Shown here in pieces: positions 1 to 8,003 of a stretch of DNA of 64,000 nucleotides; positions within the stretch are counted from its first letter, which is position 1; each line of letters opens with the position of its first letter. The DNA is from an uncultured Pelagibacteraceae bacterium (GTDB taxonomy: Bacteria > Pseudomonadota > Alphaproteobacteria > Pelagibacterales > Pelagibacteraceae). The translations under genes were made by a program, and so were the position numbers. Location: the NCBI GenBank assembly GCA_902551755.1, contig CACDEB010000001.1:371803-435802 (forward strand), written 5' to 3'. The notes under the pieces were generated by a model. The model was not told the origin of the DNA. It did not search any database and saw only the letters and a list, made by a program, of their open reading frames with translations.

Positions 1-560
1 AAAAACTGATATCTCAGTATAAAGATAAAACATTAACGACTAGAAAAGATATTTTCTATTCTTTATGTAAAAGCATTATTGGCCAACAAATAAGTGTACA
101 AGCTGCTAATTCTGTCTTTAAAAAATTTGAAAAAGCATGTAACGGGAAGATAAATCCTAAAAAAATAAATAAACTACGGCCTGTTACGCTTAAAAGATGT
201 GGTTTAAGTAGACAAAAAGTAAAAGGTATTAAGGAATTAGCTATTAAATTTGAAAACAAATCTTTTGATCCAAATAAAATTAAGTTTATGACCGATGAAG
301 AGGCAATAATTTATTTATCATCGTTAAGACAAATTGGAAGATGGTCAGCAGAGATGATATTATTATTCACACTGAATAGACCAGACATCTGGCCAGTCCA
401 AGATATCGGGTTGTTAAGATCTATTTCTAACAATTATAAAAAAAAATATTTTCCCCCTAAAAAATTCATTGAATTTTTAAGAAAAAAATTTACACCATAT
501 TGCTCAGTTGCAACATGGTATTTGTGGAGATCTATAGATGATGAACCTATTCAGTATTAG
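1..560 (+). CDS. DNA-3-methyladenine glycosylase II (AlkA family), 5' end outside window
   Basis: Base-excision repair glycosylase that removes alkylated bases. The reading frame is open from the window edge, so the N-terminus is missing and about 185 residues are visible. Two hallmarks of the HhH-GPD superfamily are seen: SIIGQQISVQAA near position 90-120, and the helix-hairpin-helix plus catalytic segment QIGRWSAEMILLF followed by WPVQDIGL, whose Asp is the expected catalytic residue. An internal ATG at 288 would cut off the first motif and is not the start. It ends one base before the convergent GT17 gene. Family call is firm; exact substrate range is inferred. Confidence 0.88.
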   Translation, partial: KLISQYKDKTLTTRKDIFYSLCKSIIGQQISVQAANSVFKKFEKACNGKINPKKINKLRPVTLKRCGLSRQKVKGIKELAIKFENKSFDPNKIKFMTDEEAIIYLSSLRQIGRWSAEMILLFTLNRPDIWPVQDIGLLRSISNNYKKKYFPPKKFIEFLRKKFTPYCSVATWYLWRSIDDEPIQY

Positions 561-561
561 T

Positions 562-1455
562 TCAATCAAGCCAATCCTTAAATTTACTTTCATGATTCTG
601 AATGTAATGTGGTAATTTACCTTTAGGAAATAAACTTAGTTTTCTTTTTTTTTCAGTAAACTTATTATCTGTTTTGTCTGCATACATGTCATAAATAGTT
701 TCATTATTTCTCATTAATCTTGATATTTCTTTTAAATCAATATTTTCAACTTCAAAATCTCTGTGGTGCAAATAAGATTTTAATTTGATCTCAATATCAG
801 CTGGACTTTTCAAATTTGAAAAATGCCAACCCCCATCATTAATGAAAATTTTATTGATATATTTTGTCTCTGAAAAAATAGTATCCAGTCTCCAAAATCC
901 AAATTTTTTATTCTTAATGTTTCTAATCCATTGAGGTGATTTAAGATTTTTCTTTTTGCAAGCTTTTGTTCCATACCACTTAAAACCTTCAAGGTATCTA
1001 TTCAACTTATAATAAAAAATGTTTTGTTCAAAAATAACAATCTTATTTTGCACTTTTGCTACATTTAGATTTTTTAAATCTGGTATTTCATCTACATCAG
1101 ATATCATTATCAAATCATCTTCGTTAGCTTTATCTAGCCCTTTATGAATTCGATTTCTTTGAAAATTTTCTCTTTTGTGAGCATTAAAAATTAATTTATG
1201 AGATTTTAACGCTTCATCATCCTCTTTATTAACTTTTTCTAAATTTGGAGGTTCATCATCTTGTACAATGTAAATTATCTTATCTTTAAATTTGGGGTAC
1301 TTTTTAATATCAAATTTTAAATCCCTTTTTTTACCGTTGTGGTAGAATTTACTCTCAACGATGACGAAACAATCAACAGAATTTTTTAAAGAGTTCAGTC
1401 TTATGTCTAATACGGCCTCTTCATCATAAAACATAAAACAATCAAAGATTCGCAT
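562..1455 (-). CDS. Glycosyltransferase family 17 protein
   Basis: Resembles GT17, the family of eukaryotic beta-1,4-mannosyl-glycoprotein N-acetylglucosaminyltransferase, with many uncharacterised bacterial members. Visible features are the N-terminal MRIFDCFMFYDE, the segment DCFVIVESKFYHNG (residues 28-41), and the metal-binding type motif DVDEIP at residues 120-125. There is no signal peptide or membrane segment, so it is probably cytosolic, acting on a nucleotide-sugar donor for surface polysaccharide or LPS. The acceptor is unknown. It is convergent with the glycosylase gene and divergent from the phosphoribosyltransferase gene. Confidence 0.8.
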   Translation of the reverse strand: MRIFDCFMFYDEEAVLDIRLNSLKNSVDCFVIVESKFYHNGKKRDLKFDIKKYPKFKDKIIYIVQDDEPPNLEKVNKEDDEALKSHKLIFNAHKRENFQRNRIHKGLDKANEDDLIMISDVDEIPDLKNLNVAKVQNKIVIFEQNIFYYKLNRYLEGFKWYGTKACKKKNLKSPQWIRNIKNKKFGFWRLDTIFSETKYINKIFINDGGWHFSNLKSPADIEIKLKSYLHHRDFEVENIDLKEISRLMRNNETIYDMYADKTDNKFTEKKRKLSLFPKGKLPHYIQNHESKFKDWLD

Positions 1456-1512
1456 TAAATGATTTCTAACTTATATATCTTGATATATAAATCTAAAAAT
1501 AAAAAATTTTTT

Positions 1513-2052
1513 ATGTCTAAAAAACTTATTATTGACTGGAATGAATACAATAGATCAATAGACGAGCTCGCCGTTAAGATAAGCGAAAGTGGATTTAAAC
1601 CTTCTTTTATAATCTGCATTGCACGGGGTGGCTTGAGAGTAGGGGACATACTAAGTAGAATTTTTAAAGTAAAATGTGGTTACCTTGGAGTTGAAAGCTA
1701 TTCATCAGCTGGTGAGGGAAAAGTATCCGATGTTCAAAATGAACTTACATTTGCAAGAGACTTATCTACAACAAGTAAAATTTATGGGGAAAACATTTTA
1801 GTAACTGATGATCTTATTGATACTGGTGTGACACTTGAAAAGACTTTAGATTGGCTTAAAAGCTATAAAGATTTTGAAAATAAGAAAATTACTTTTAAAT
1901 CTGCTGTTCTTTACAAAAAAGAAAAATCTGAATTTAGATCAGATTATATTGTTCATAATCTAAAAGATAACCCTTGGATTGTTTTTCCTTACGAACTGCG
2001 AGAATTGATTTCAATAGAACAACTGAAAAAAGAACTGAAAAAAAAGGGCTAG
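1513..2052 (+). CDS. Purine-type phosphoribosyltransferase
   Basis: A 179-residue type I phosphoribosyltransferase. The PRPP-binding loop VTDDLIDTGVT lies at residues 97-107, and an upstream IARGG (residues 36-40) matches the PPi-binding loop. It resembles the xanthine/hypoxanthine phosphoribosyltransferase-like group (COG2236). The ATG at 1513 is chosen over the in-frame ATG at 1459 because the extra 18 residues are low-complexity and family proteins start just before the first strand. It faces a purine permease across a shared terminator, which favours purine-base salvage. The exact base is not determinable from sequence. Confidence 0.82.
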   Translation: MSKKLIIDWNEYNRSIDELAVKISESGFKPSFIICIARGGLRVGDILSRIFKVKCGYLGVESYSSAGEGKVSDVQNELTFARDLSTTSKIYGENILVTDDLIDTGVTLEKTLDWLKSYKDFENKKITFKSAVLYKKEKSEFRSDYIVHNLKDNPWIVFPYELRELISIEQLKKELKKKG

Positions 2053-2075
2053 GATTTTTTATCTAGCCCTTTTTT
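2038..2075. terminator. Bidirectional intrinsic terminator
   Basis: A perfect 7-bp inverted repeat, GGGCTAG (2046-2052) and CTAGCCC (2063-2069), is flanked by eight A on the left and six T on the right. It can therefore end transcription from both sides. The left arm contains the TAG stop codon of the phosphoribosyltransferase gene, and the hairpin lies 12 bases from the end of the convergent permease gene. Confidence 0.85.
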
Positions 2076-2087
2076 CATAACTTTAAA

Positions 2088-3398
2088 TTAAGCAACTACA
2101 AAACTTAAAACGCTTAAAATAGCAATAATCCATATTGCTGGTGAAGTGGTTGCAAATTTTCCTGTAAAAATTTTAATTAAAGCATACGCCACAAAAGCAA
2201 GTGCTATACCATTGCTAATACTGTACGTTAAAGGCATGGTAATCATCGCAACTATAGCAGGAGCAGACTCAGAAATATCATCCCAGGAAATATCCGTGAT
2301 ATTTCTCACGAATAAAACTGCCACATATAATAATGCTGCTCCATCAATTTCTTTAGGCAAACTTGTTGCTAAAGGAGAAAAAAATAAACATGACAAAAAT
2401 AATACACCAATAACTAACGATGTCATTCCTGTTCTTCCACCTGCTTTTACTCCAGCTCCAGACTCAACATAACTTGTTACAGTAGTTGTTCCCATTAAAG
2501 CACCAGCAACTGTGCCCACACTGTCAGACAACATCGCCTTGTTGATATCTTGAACTTTACCTTTGCTGTCTACCTTACCTGCAACATTTGCTACTGAAGT
2601 TAATGTTCCAGCTGTGTCAAAGAAATCAATAAATAGCAAAGTAAAAACTACTGTAGACATACTTGCAGTCAAAGCAGCTTTGAGATCAAAGTCAAACAAG
2701 TAAGTCATAGGAGGTGGTGTATCAACTATACCATTAAACTTTGCAAGACCTGTTGCCCATGCAATTATACTAAACGCAATTATTCCAATTATAATATTGC
2801 CTTTTACTTTAAGTTTTTCTAAAACAACCATGGCTACAAAAGCTAAACATCCTAAAAGTACCAACGGATTTTTAATATCACCTAAAGTAACTAAGGTAAC
2901 TGGATGATCTCCAACTACACCCATAATTTCAAGACCAATTATAGCTAAGAATAAACCTATCCCAGCACCAATCCCTAATTTCAAACTTCTTGGTATGGAA
3001 TTTATTAACCAAGCTCTTAAAGGAGTGAGTGAAATTATTAAAAATAGAACCCCCGCAACGAGCACCGCACCAAGAGCAGCTTGTGGAGAGTAACCCATTC
3101 CACCTACAACTCCGAAAGCAACAAATGCATTTATTCCCATTCCAGGCGCAAGACCTATTGGCCAAGTTTTTCCATAAAAAGCCATTATGAAACAAGCTAC
3201 GGCAGTTGCTAAAATTGTTGCGGTGAAAACTGCTCCAAAATCAAAAAAACCTTTTTCAGGACCAGCAAATTCTCCTGACAATATAAAAGGATTTAAAAAC
3301 ATAATATAAGCCATTGTTAGGAAAGTTGTTATCCCTGCAATAACCTCTGTTTTAAAACTAGTTTTATGTTTTTTATATTCAAAATATTTATCTAACAT
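2088..3398 (-). CDS. NCS2-family purine permease (AzgA/PbuG type)
   Basis: A 436-residue polytopic inner-membrane protein, predicted to import adenine, guanine or hypoxanthine with protons. Typical AzgA-family features are the start MLDKYFEYKKHKTSFKTE, then ITTFLTMAYIMFLNP (residues 24-38), the segment GLAPGMGINAFVAF, and FIDFFDTAGTL in the second half. Length is normal for COG2252. A clear GGAGG precedes the ATG at 3398. The convergent phosphoribosyltransferase gene supports a purine-salvage role. The 127 bases upstream (3399-3525) show no purine-riboswitch-like structure. Confidence 0.9.
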   Translation of the reverse strand: MLDKYFEYKKHKTSFKTEVIAGITTFLTMAYIMFLNPFILSGEFAGPEKGFFDFGAVFTATILATAVACFIMAFYGKTWPIGLAPGMGINAFVAFGVVGGMGYSPQAALGAVLVAGVLFLIISLTPLRAWLINSIPRSLKLGIGAGIGLFLAIIGLEIMGVVGDHPVTLVTLGDIKNPLVLLGCLAFVAMVVLEKLKVKGNIIIGIIAFSIIAWATGLAKFNGIVDTPPPMTYLFDFDLKAALTASMSTVVFTLLFIDFFDTAGTLTSVANVAGKVDSKGKVQDINKAMLSDSVGTVAGALMGTTTVTSYVESGAGVKAGGRTGMTSLVIGVLFLSCLFFSPLATSLPKEIDGAALLYVAVLFVRNITDISWDDISESAPAIVAMITMPLTYSISNGIALAFVAYALIKIFTGKFATTSPAIWIIAILSVLSFVVA

Positions 3399-3525
3399 GA
3401 GACCTCCAATTCAATAGATTGATTATCAGATTCTTTTTTTAATTACTTTAATTACTTGTTTTTTATTAACAAATTTCAACTTGAAGTTTATTTTTTAGGT
3501 AAAGTAATTATAATAAGTAATTTAA

Positions 3526-3831
3526 ATGATAAAAAAAATTCTAATTATAACTTTATTGATACCGTTGGTTTACGGATGTCAAACAGTCCAAGACAAAACA
3601 AACAATCTTGTTGAAAAAGAGGAAAAATATCTTGAAAAATTTATTCACAAAAGAATTGAGAGAGTTATTCAAGAATTCGGAGAACCAACACAATATTTAC
3701 CACCAGAACCCGATAATGGTGGAGGAAAATTAATATACAATACAAAAAAACTGGGAATTAAATGTGTGAGAACTTTCGAAGTTGATGAATCAGAGAGAAT
3801 CGTGGGGTTTTCATCAAAAGGATGTTTTTAA
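3526..3831 (+). CDS. Small lipoprotein of unknown function
   Basis: A 101-residue protein with a lipoprotein signal: basic MIKK, a hydrophobic stretch, then the lipobox LVYG before Cys18. The mature part contains RVIQEFGEPTQYLPPEPDN and two further cysteines near the end (KLGIKCVRTFEV and SKGCF). The pattern of a helix followed by GEPT and a strand is reminiscent of BamE/SmpA-like small outer-membrane lipoproteins, but I cannot assign it. It is a single-gene unit followed by a perfect hairpin. Confidence 0.75.
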   Translation: MIKKILIITLLIPLVYGCQTVQDKTNNLVEKEEKYLEKFIHKRIERVIQEFGEPTQYLPPEPDNGGGKLIYNTKKLGIKCVRTFEVDESERIVGFSSKGCF

Positions 3832-3853
3832 CTTGTGGGGAAAACCCCACAAG
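3832..3853. terminator. Perfect 9-bp hairpin between convergent genes
   Basis: CTTGTGGGG (3832-3840), an AAAA loop, then CCCCACAAG (3845-3853): a flawless and GC-rich stem in a very AT-rich genome, starting directly after the lipoprotein stop codon. Neither strand has a following T run, so it is not a standard intrinsic terminator. It may act as a 3' mRNA stabiliser or block read-through between the convergent lipoprotein and hsp20 genes. Confidence 0.6.
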
Positions 3854-3864
3854 CAAGGTTGAAC

Positions 3865-4311
3865 TTATTTAATTTCAATAAGCTTTTTTTTCTTATAATC
3901 AGGCATTACTCTTTCGCAAGCGATAGTTAGCAAACCATCTTTTAACTCAGCTCCATTTACTTTAACATCATCTGCTATAGTAAAAGATCTTGCAAATTGT
4001 CTTTGAGATATTCCTTTATGTAAAATCTCTCCATCCTGATCTTTGTTTTCTGATTTATCTGTCTGTTTTGTTCTAACAGTCAGCATATTATCTTCAAACT
4101 CCACCTCTACATCTTTTTTAGTAAAACCGGCTAAAGCAACTTCAATAGAATATTTATCTTTGCCTGTTTTTCTAATGTTGTAAGGCGGGTAATTTGATTG
4201 CAAACTCATTCCTCCATTACCCAACATGTTTTCAAATTGATCAAACATGTCGTCAAAACCAATTGAGAATGGTCTTAGAGAATTGAATATTGATAGATCC
4301 TTACTTGTCAT
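3865..4311 (-). CDS. Small heat-shock protein Hsp20 (IbpA family)
   Basis: ATP-independent holdase chaperone that binds unfolding proteins. The alpha-crystallin domain spans about residues 35-130. It begins with YPPYNIRKTGKDKYSIEVAL, includes the strand GFTKKDVEVEFEDNMLTVR, and ends with the conserved ADDVKVNGAELKDGLLTIA. The start at 4311 (MTSKDLSIF) is chosen because AAAGGAGG sits at the right distance; a longer frame from 4332 would run through that ribosome site. The leader carries a heat-shock promoter and a ROSE-like thermometer, described separately. Length (148 aa) is typical. Confidence 0.95.
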   Translation of the reverse strand: MTSKDLSIFNSLRPFSIGFDDMFDQFENMLGNGGMSLQSNYPPYNIRKTGKDKYSIEVALAGFTKKDVEVEFEDNMLTVRTKQTDKSENKDQDGEILHKGISQRQFARSFTIADDVKVNGAELKDGLLTIACERVMPDYKKKKLIEIK

Positions 4312-4314
4312 ATT

Positions 4315-4361
4315 ATCCTCCTTTGTTAGCAAGAATTATAAAGGTCCCATTAGGCAACCTT
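4315..4361 (-). promoter_or_regulatory. ROSE-like RNA thermometer in the hsp20 leader
   Basis: In the minus-strand RNA, AUUCUUGCU (4336-4328) can pair with AGGAGGAU (4322-4315), which holds the Shine-Dalgarno sequence. Eight base pairs form, with one bulged G (4330) and a 5-nt AACAA loop. The UUGCU segment with its bulged G opposite AGGA is the signature of ROSE thermometers known upstream of small heat-shock genes in rhizobia and enterics. A second hairpin, AAGGU/ACCUU (4361-4357 with 4345-4341), lies just upstream. The predicted transcript starts near 4360, so the two hairpins fill the whole leader. Folding was done by eye. Confidence 0.68.
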
Positions 4362-4366
4362 AGTAA

Positions 4367-4396
4367 ATATATGGTAATTATTTCTATTTTTTCAAG
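4367..4396 (-). promoter_or_regulatory. Probable RpoH (sigma-32) promoter of hsp20
   Basis: On the minus strand CTTGAA (4396-4391) is followed after 16 bases by CCATATAT (4374-4367). CTTG-type -35 elements with a -10 rich in CC/TAT are typical of alphaproteobacterial heat-shock promoters. The groES promoter in this window has CTTGAA and TTTATATG with the same 16-base spacing, which supports both calls. Confidence 0.6.
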
Positions 4397-4405
4397 ATGC
4401 TGAAA

Positions 4406-6481
4406 TTAAATTTTTTTTGCAATCTTACATATGAAAGCATAGTCAAAAGCTATCTCCTCAATAATTCCATCGCGACCAGATTTACCTCCATGACCTGCAT
4501 TCATTTCAGTTTTTAAAAGTAAAAGATTATTGTCAGTTTTGTTGTCTCTTAACTTTGCTGTAAATTTGAGAGGTTCATCAAATAAAACTCTATTGTCACT
4601 GAGGCTAGTAGTAATTAAAATGTTTGGATAATCCATTTTTTTTATATTGTTGTATGGCGCGTATGAGTAAATATAATCAAAGTGTTCCTTGTTGTCTTTT
4701 GCATTCCCAAACTCATCAAATTCTCCAATCGTCAAAGGTAAAGAATGATCAAGATTAGTTGTCAAACTATCAACAAAAGGAACAGCCATTATCATACCTA
4801 AAAATAAATCTGGTTTTTCATTAACTACCGCTCCCATTAGTAATCCACCGGCTGATCCTCCCATACCAATAATTTTTTTCTTTGAAGTATATTTTTTATC
4901 AATTAAAAATTTTGCACACGAAATATAGTCTTGAAAAGTATTCTTCTTGTTTAATAATTTCCCTTCTTTCCACCACTTCATGCCTCTTTCCATTCCTCCT
5001 CTAATATGAGCGGTTGCCCAAATAATATCCCTATTGATTAAGCTTAATCTGGTAGAGGAAAACGACGGCCACATTGAATTTCCATAGGAACCATATCCAT
5101 ATAAAAGTAAATTTGAATTTCCATCCAGTTTTGTAGTTTTTTTTCTTGTAATTGTGATTGGAATTATTCTTCCATCATGTCCTTCGCACTCAAGCCTTTC
5201 AACAATATAATCATTTGAATTATGACCTGATGGAATTATTTGTTCTTTGACAAGTTTTTTTTCTTTGGTTTTTAGGTTGTAAATAAAAGTTCTAGATGGA
5301 GTTTTTGGAGTAGAGTAGGAAATATATATATCATCTGTGTTACGATCTCTCTGCATAAGAGAAACAGATGAATCGTAAACTATTTCTTCAGTAAAGATTA
5401 TTTCTTCCTCCTCATTTGTTTCAAGATTTTTGACATAAATTTTATCAAGTGCATTTTTAAGTTCTGATCGGATTTGCCAATTTTTGAGGAATGTTAAATT
5501 TCCAATCATAGTTTCAGATTGGTTTGGAATATAAGTTTTCCATTCTTTAGACTCAATATTGTTTGAAACCAAAATTTTAAAATCTTCGGCATCCTCATTT
5601 GTGTGCATGTAAAAATTTCCACCCCATGAATTCACACTATAAATTATCCCCTTTTTTCTTTGTTGAATTAGTTTAGGCTCAGGTTTTTTTTCATCTGTCC
5701 CAAAGTAATATTTCTCTGATGTGTTGTGATCTGAGCTATTTATAAAATAATATTTTTCATCAGAACTTATACCTATGCTAACCGTAAATGCTTTTGTTTT
5801 TTCCTCAAATATAAGTAGATCTTCATTACTAGATGATCCAATTTGATGTCTAAATATTGATCTTGGTCTGTGATTTTCATCCAACTTTGAATAAAATATA
5901 TATAAGTCATCAAGACTAAAGTTTATTGAGCCAGATGTATTTTCAATTTTTTCAGTAACTAACTTGCCAGTTTTAATGTCTCTTATATAAATTGTGAAAT
6001 ATTCTGAACCTTTTAAGTCTAAAGAGTATGCAAGAAATTTATCATTATAACTTACTTCAAGATCGCCAACCCCAAAATACTCAGTCTTAAGTTTATTTTT
6101 TTCTTTATCGCCATTCCAAATTTCTTCAACTTCATCAGTTCCAATTTTCTTCCGGCATTTAATTGAGTAGTTTCCTTTTTTAGTTGTTTTCGTCCAATAC
6201 TCATAATTTTTATCTTTATAAGGAAGAGACTCATCATCTAACTTTATTCTTCCTTTGATTTCATTAAATAATATTTTTTGAAATTCTTTAGTATCTTGTA
6301 AGTGAAACTCAGTATACTTATTTTCCTCTTCTAAATACTTTCTTACCTCAGGTAAAAGCTTTGAACTATCTTTTAAAACTTCCAATATATTTTTTTGGTG
6401 AACCCAGCTATAATCGTCCGTCCAGGTGACGTTATGACAGGATTTTGTTTCTGATTTTTTTGAAAGTTGTGGTATTTTCAT
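4406..6481 (-). CDS. ptrB: Oligopeptidase B-like prolyl oligopeptidase (S9A)
   Basis: A 691-residue serine peptidase that cleaves short peptides, probably after basic residues, in the cytosol; no signal peptide is seen. The N-terminal half (about residues 1-410) is the propeller, beginning with DDYSWVHQKN. The C-terminal alpha/beta hydrolase has the full triad: Ser543 in GGSAGG, Asp629 in SLSDNRV, and His664 in AGHGGKSGR. The YGYGSYG and HIRGG motifs are also present. Length matches oligopeptidase B. Its start codon is 13 bases from the divergent J-protein gene. Confidence 0.92.
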   Translation of the reverse strand: MKIPQLSKKSETKSCHNVTWTDDYSWVHQKNILEVLKDSSKLLPEVRKYLEEENKYTEFHLQDTKEFQKILFNEIKGRIKLDDESLPYKDKNYEYWTKTTKKGNYSIKCRKKIGTDEVEEIWNGDKEKNKLKTEYFGVGDLEVSYNDKFLAYSLDLKGSEYFTIYIRDIKTGKLVTEKIENTSGSINFSLDDLYIFYSKLDENHRPRSIFRHQIGSSSNEDLLIFEEKTKAFTVSIGISSDEKYYFINSSDHNTSEKYYFGTDEKKPEPKLIQQRKKGIIYSVNSWGGNFYMHTNEDAEDFKILVSNNIESKEWKTYIPNQSETMIGNLTFLKNWQIRSELKNALDKIYVKNLETNEEEEIIFTEEIVYDSSVSLMQRDRNTDDIYISYSTPKTPSRTFIYNLKTKEKKLVKEQIIPSGHNSNDYIVERLECEGHDGRIIPITITRKKTTKLDGNSNLLLYGYGSYGNSMWPSFSSTRLSLINRDIIWATAHIRGGMERGMKWWKEGKLLNKKNTFQDYISCAKFLIDKKYTSKKKIIGMGGSAGGLLMGAVVNEKPDLFLGMIMAVPFVDSLTTNLDHSLPLTIGEFDEFGNAKDNKEHFDYIYSYAPYNNIKKMDYPNILITTSLSDNRVLFDEPLKFTAKLRDNKTDNNLLLLKTEMNAGHGGKSGRDGIIEEIAFDYAFICKIAKKI

Positions 6482-6494
6482 AATAACTATTTAC

Positions 6495-7001
6495 ATGAAT
6501 TTTTTTTTTATAACACTTGTTATTTTTGTCGTAATATATTTGATATTAAATTGGTTTGCTAAAACCTCGAGTAGAAAAATTTCAAAGTTTATTAGATCAT
6601 TTGTAATTATCTTATCTATTGTCCTTGCAATTGCCATGGTAGTTGCAGGTAGATATATATTTTCACTACCTTTTTTACTTATGGTGCTTCCTATATTAAA
6701 AACAAAAGCTGGTTTTACCCTTTTTCAATTATTTAGGTTCTGGGGCTTATTAAACGTTCTAAAAAATTCTGGAAGATTTAATTTCAATAATTTTAATAAA
6801 AATCTTAATACTAGCGAGATTACTCTGGATGAGGCGTACAAAATTCTTAATCTTGATCCAAAAAAAAAATACTCAAAAGATGAAATTTTAAATTCTTATA
6901 AAAAGATAATGAAAAAAATTCATCCAGACATAAGCCCTGAATTGACCAGATTAGCTTCAATTGTCAATGAGGCTAAGGACGTTGTTTTAAAAAACATTTG
7001 A
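6495..7001 (+). CDS. Membrane-anchored J-domain protein (Pam18/Tim14-like)
   Basis: A 168-residue co-chaperone expected to stimulate DnaK ATPase at the inner membrane. The N-terminus has a hydrophobic segment (residues 2-20) and a second one at about 35-65. A C-terminal J-like domain starts at TLDEAYKILNLDP, with the invariant HPD at residues 143-145 followed by a short helix ending EAKDVV. This layout is common in alphaproteobacteria and resembles mitochondrial Pam18. Its 3' end overlaps the convergent GT9 gene by 15 bases. Confidence 0.85.
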   Translation: MNFFFITLVIFVVIYLILNWFAKTSSRKISKFIRSFVIILSIVLAIAMVVAGRYIFSLPFLLMVLPILKTKAGFTLFQLFRFWGLLNVLKNSGRFNFNNFNKNLNTSEITLDEAYKILNLDPKKKYSKDEILNSYKKIMKKIHPDISPELTRLASIVNEAKDVVLKNI

Positions 7002-7955
7002 CAGAATTTCGTCTAGTTTTTTTTGAATTTCTGAGGGACTTATCTTATCCTTCCCCAAAGTATCATGGCTGACCGTGTTTGCTCCCTCAGGAAGTATAGG
7101 GTGCATTAGAGAACTGTAACTTCCGTAAACTAGAGGTGTATCAGCCATAAGCACAATTGTCGGAATATTTAAAGCAGCAGATAAATGGCTGAAACTTGAG
7201 TCATTACATATTGAGACATCACAATTTTTAATAATAGGAATTATTTTGCTAATATTTAAATTGTTTAATGGTATACAAAATTCTTTTAAATCTGATTTTA
7301 AAATCTGATCCAAAATTTCAATTTCCTCCTTTGCATTTCCTGTTGCAATAAAAAATTTACATTTCCCTCTTTTTAATGTGTTTTTCATCACTTCTAAAAA
7401 TATTCTCGAGGGAACTCTTTTTGTTTCACCTGATCCACCTGTTCCAAGAACAATGTTAGTTTCATCATTACTAATTGAGTAATTTTTCTTTTCTTGGGCA
7501 ACAGAGTCCGACCTAAGATTTATAGTAGGGTTTTCTTTGACATCAACTTTTAATGTATCTCTTATAAACTTTTTAGCTGTCTCAATAATATGCTGATTTT
7601 TTTTTCTAAGAAGCTTGTAAGAATTTATATTCTTAATTCCACCTATTTTAGCGGCCATATAAAATCTAAGCGAAGAATTAAAAATAAAAACTTTATCAAA
7701 TTTTTTTTCTTTAAAATCTTCTATAAGATTAAAGAACCCTTTAACACCGGCATGTTTTTTTTCACCCTCGCTTCTTTCGAGATAAATTATTTCTTTTATA
7801 TATTTTTCCTCATTTAAATATTCCGAGGCTTTAGTACTTTTTTTTACCATTAAAGAAACCTGTTCCCCATAATAATTTGAAATTGCTTTAATGAAAGGAA
7901 GAAACATGATCATATCCCCAATTCCCATTCGATTTTGAATAACAAGTATTTTCAT
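6987..7955 (-). CDS. Glycosyltransferase family 9 (heptosyltransferase-like)
   Basis: A 322-residue protein of the ADP-heptose:LPS heptosyltransferase family. The N-terminal nucleotide-fold start is MKILVIQNRMGIGDMIMFLP, and the second Rossmann half contains IVLGTGGSGETKRVP and the donor-site segment CNDSSFSHLSAALNIPTIVL. It probably adds a sugar to the LPS core on the cytosolic face of the inner membrane; the donor may not be heptose. It stands alone and overlaps the J-protein gene end to end. Confidence 0.86.
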   Translation of the reverse strand: MKILVIQNRMGIGDMIMFLPFIKAISNYYGEQVSLMVKKSTKASEYLNEEKYIKEIIYLERSEGEKKHAGVKGFFNLIEDFKEKKFDKVFIFNSSLRFYMAAKIGGIKNINSYKLLRKKNQHIIETAKKFIRDTLKVDVKENPTINLRSDSVAQEKKNYSISNDETNIVLGTGGSGETKRVPSRIFLEVMKNTLKRGKCKFFIATGNAKEEIEILDQILKSDLKEFCIPLNNLNISKIIPIIKNCDVSICNDSSFSHLSAALNIPTIVLMADTPLVYGSYSSLMHPILPEGANTVSHDTLGKDKISPSEIQKKLDEILSNVF

Positions 7956-8003
7956 AGATTCTTTGTATCTTTACTAAAAAAAAAATATTAGTTAAATTTA
8001 ATT

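Noticed and set aside
3399-3525. Possible purine riboswitch upstream of the permease gene
   Set aside because: The sequence is almost pure A/T with no conserved three-way-junction elements; nothing beyond a ribosome site is visible.
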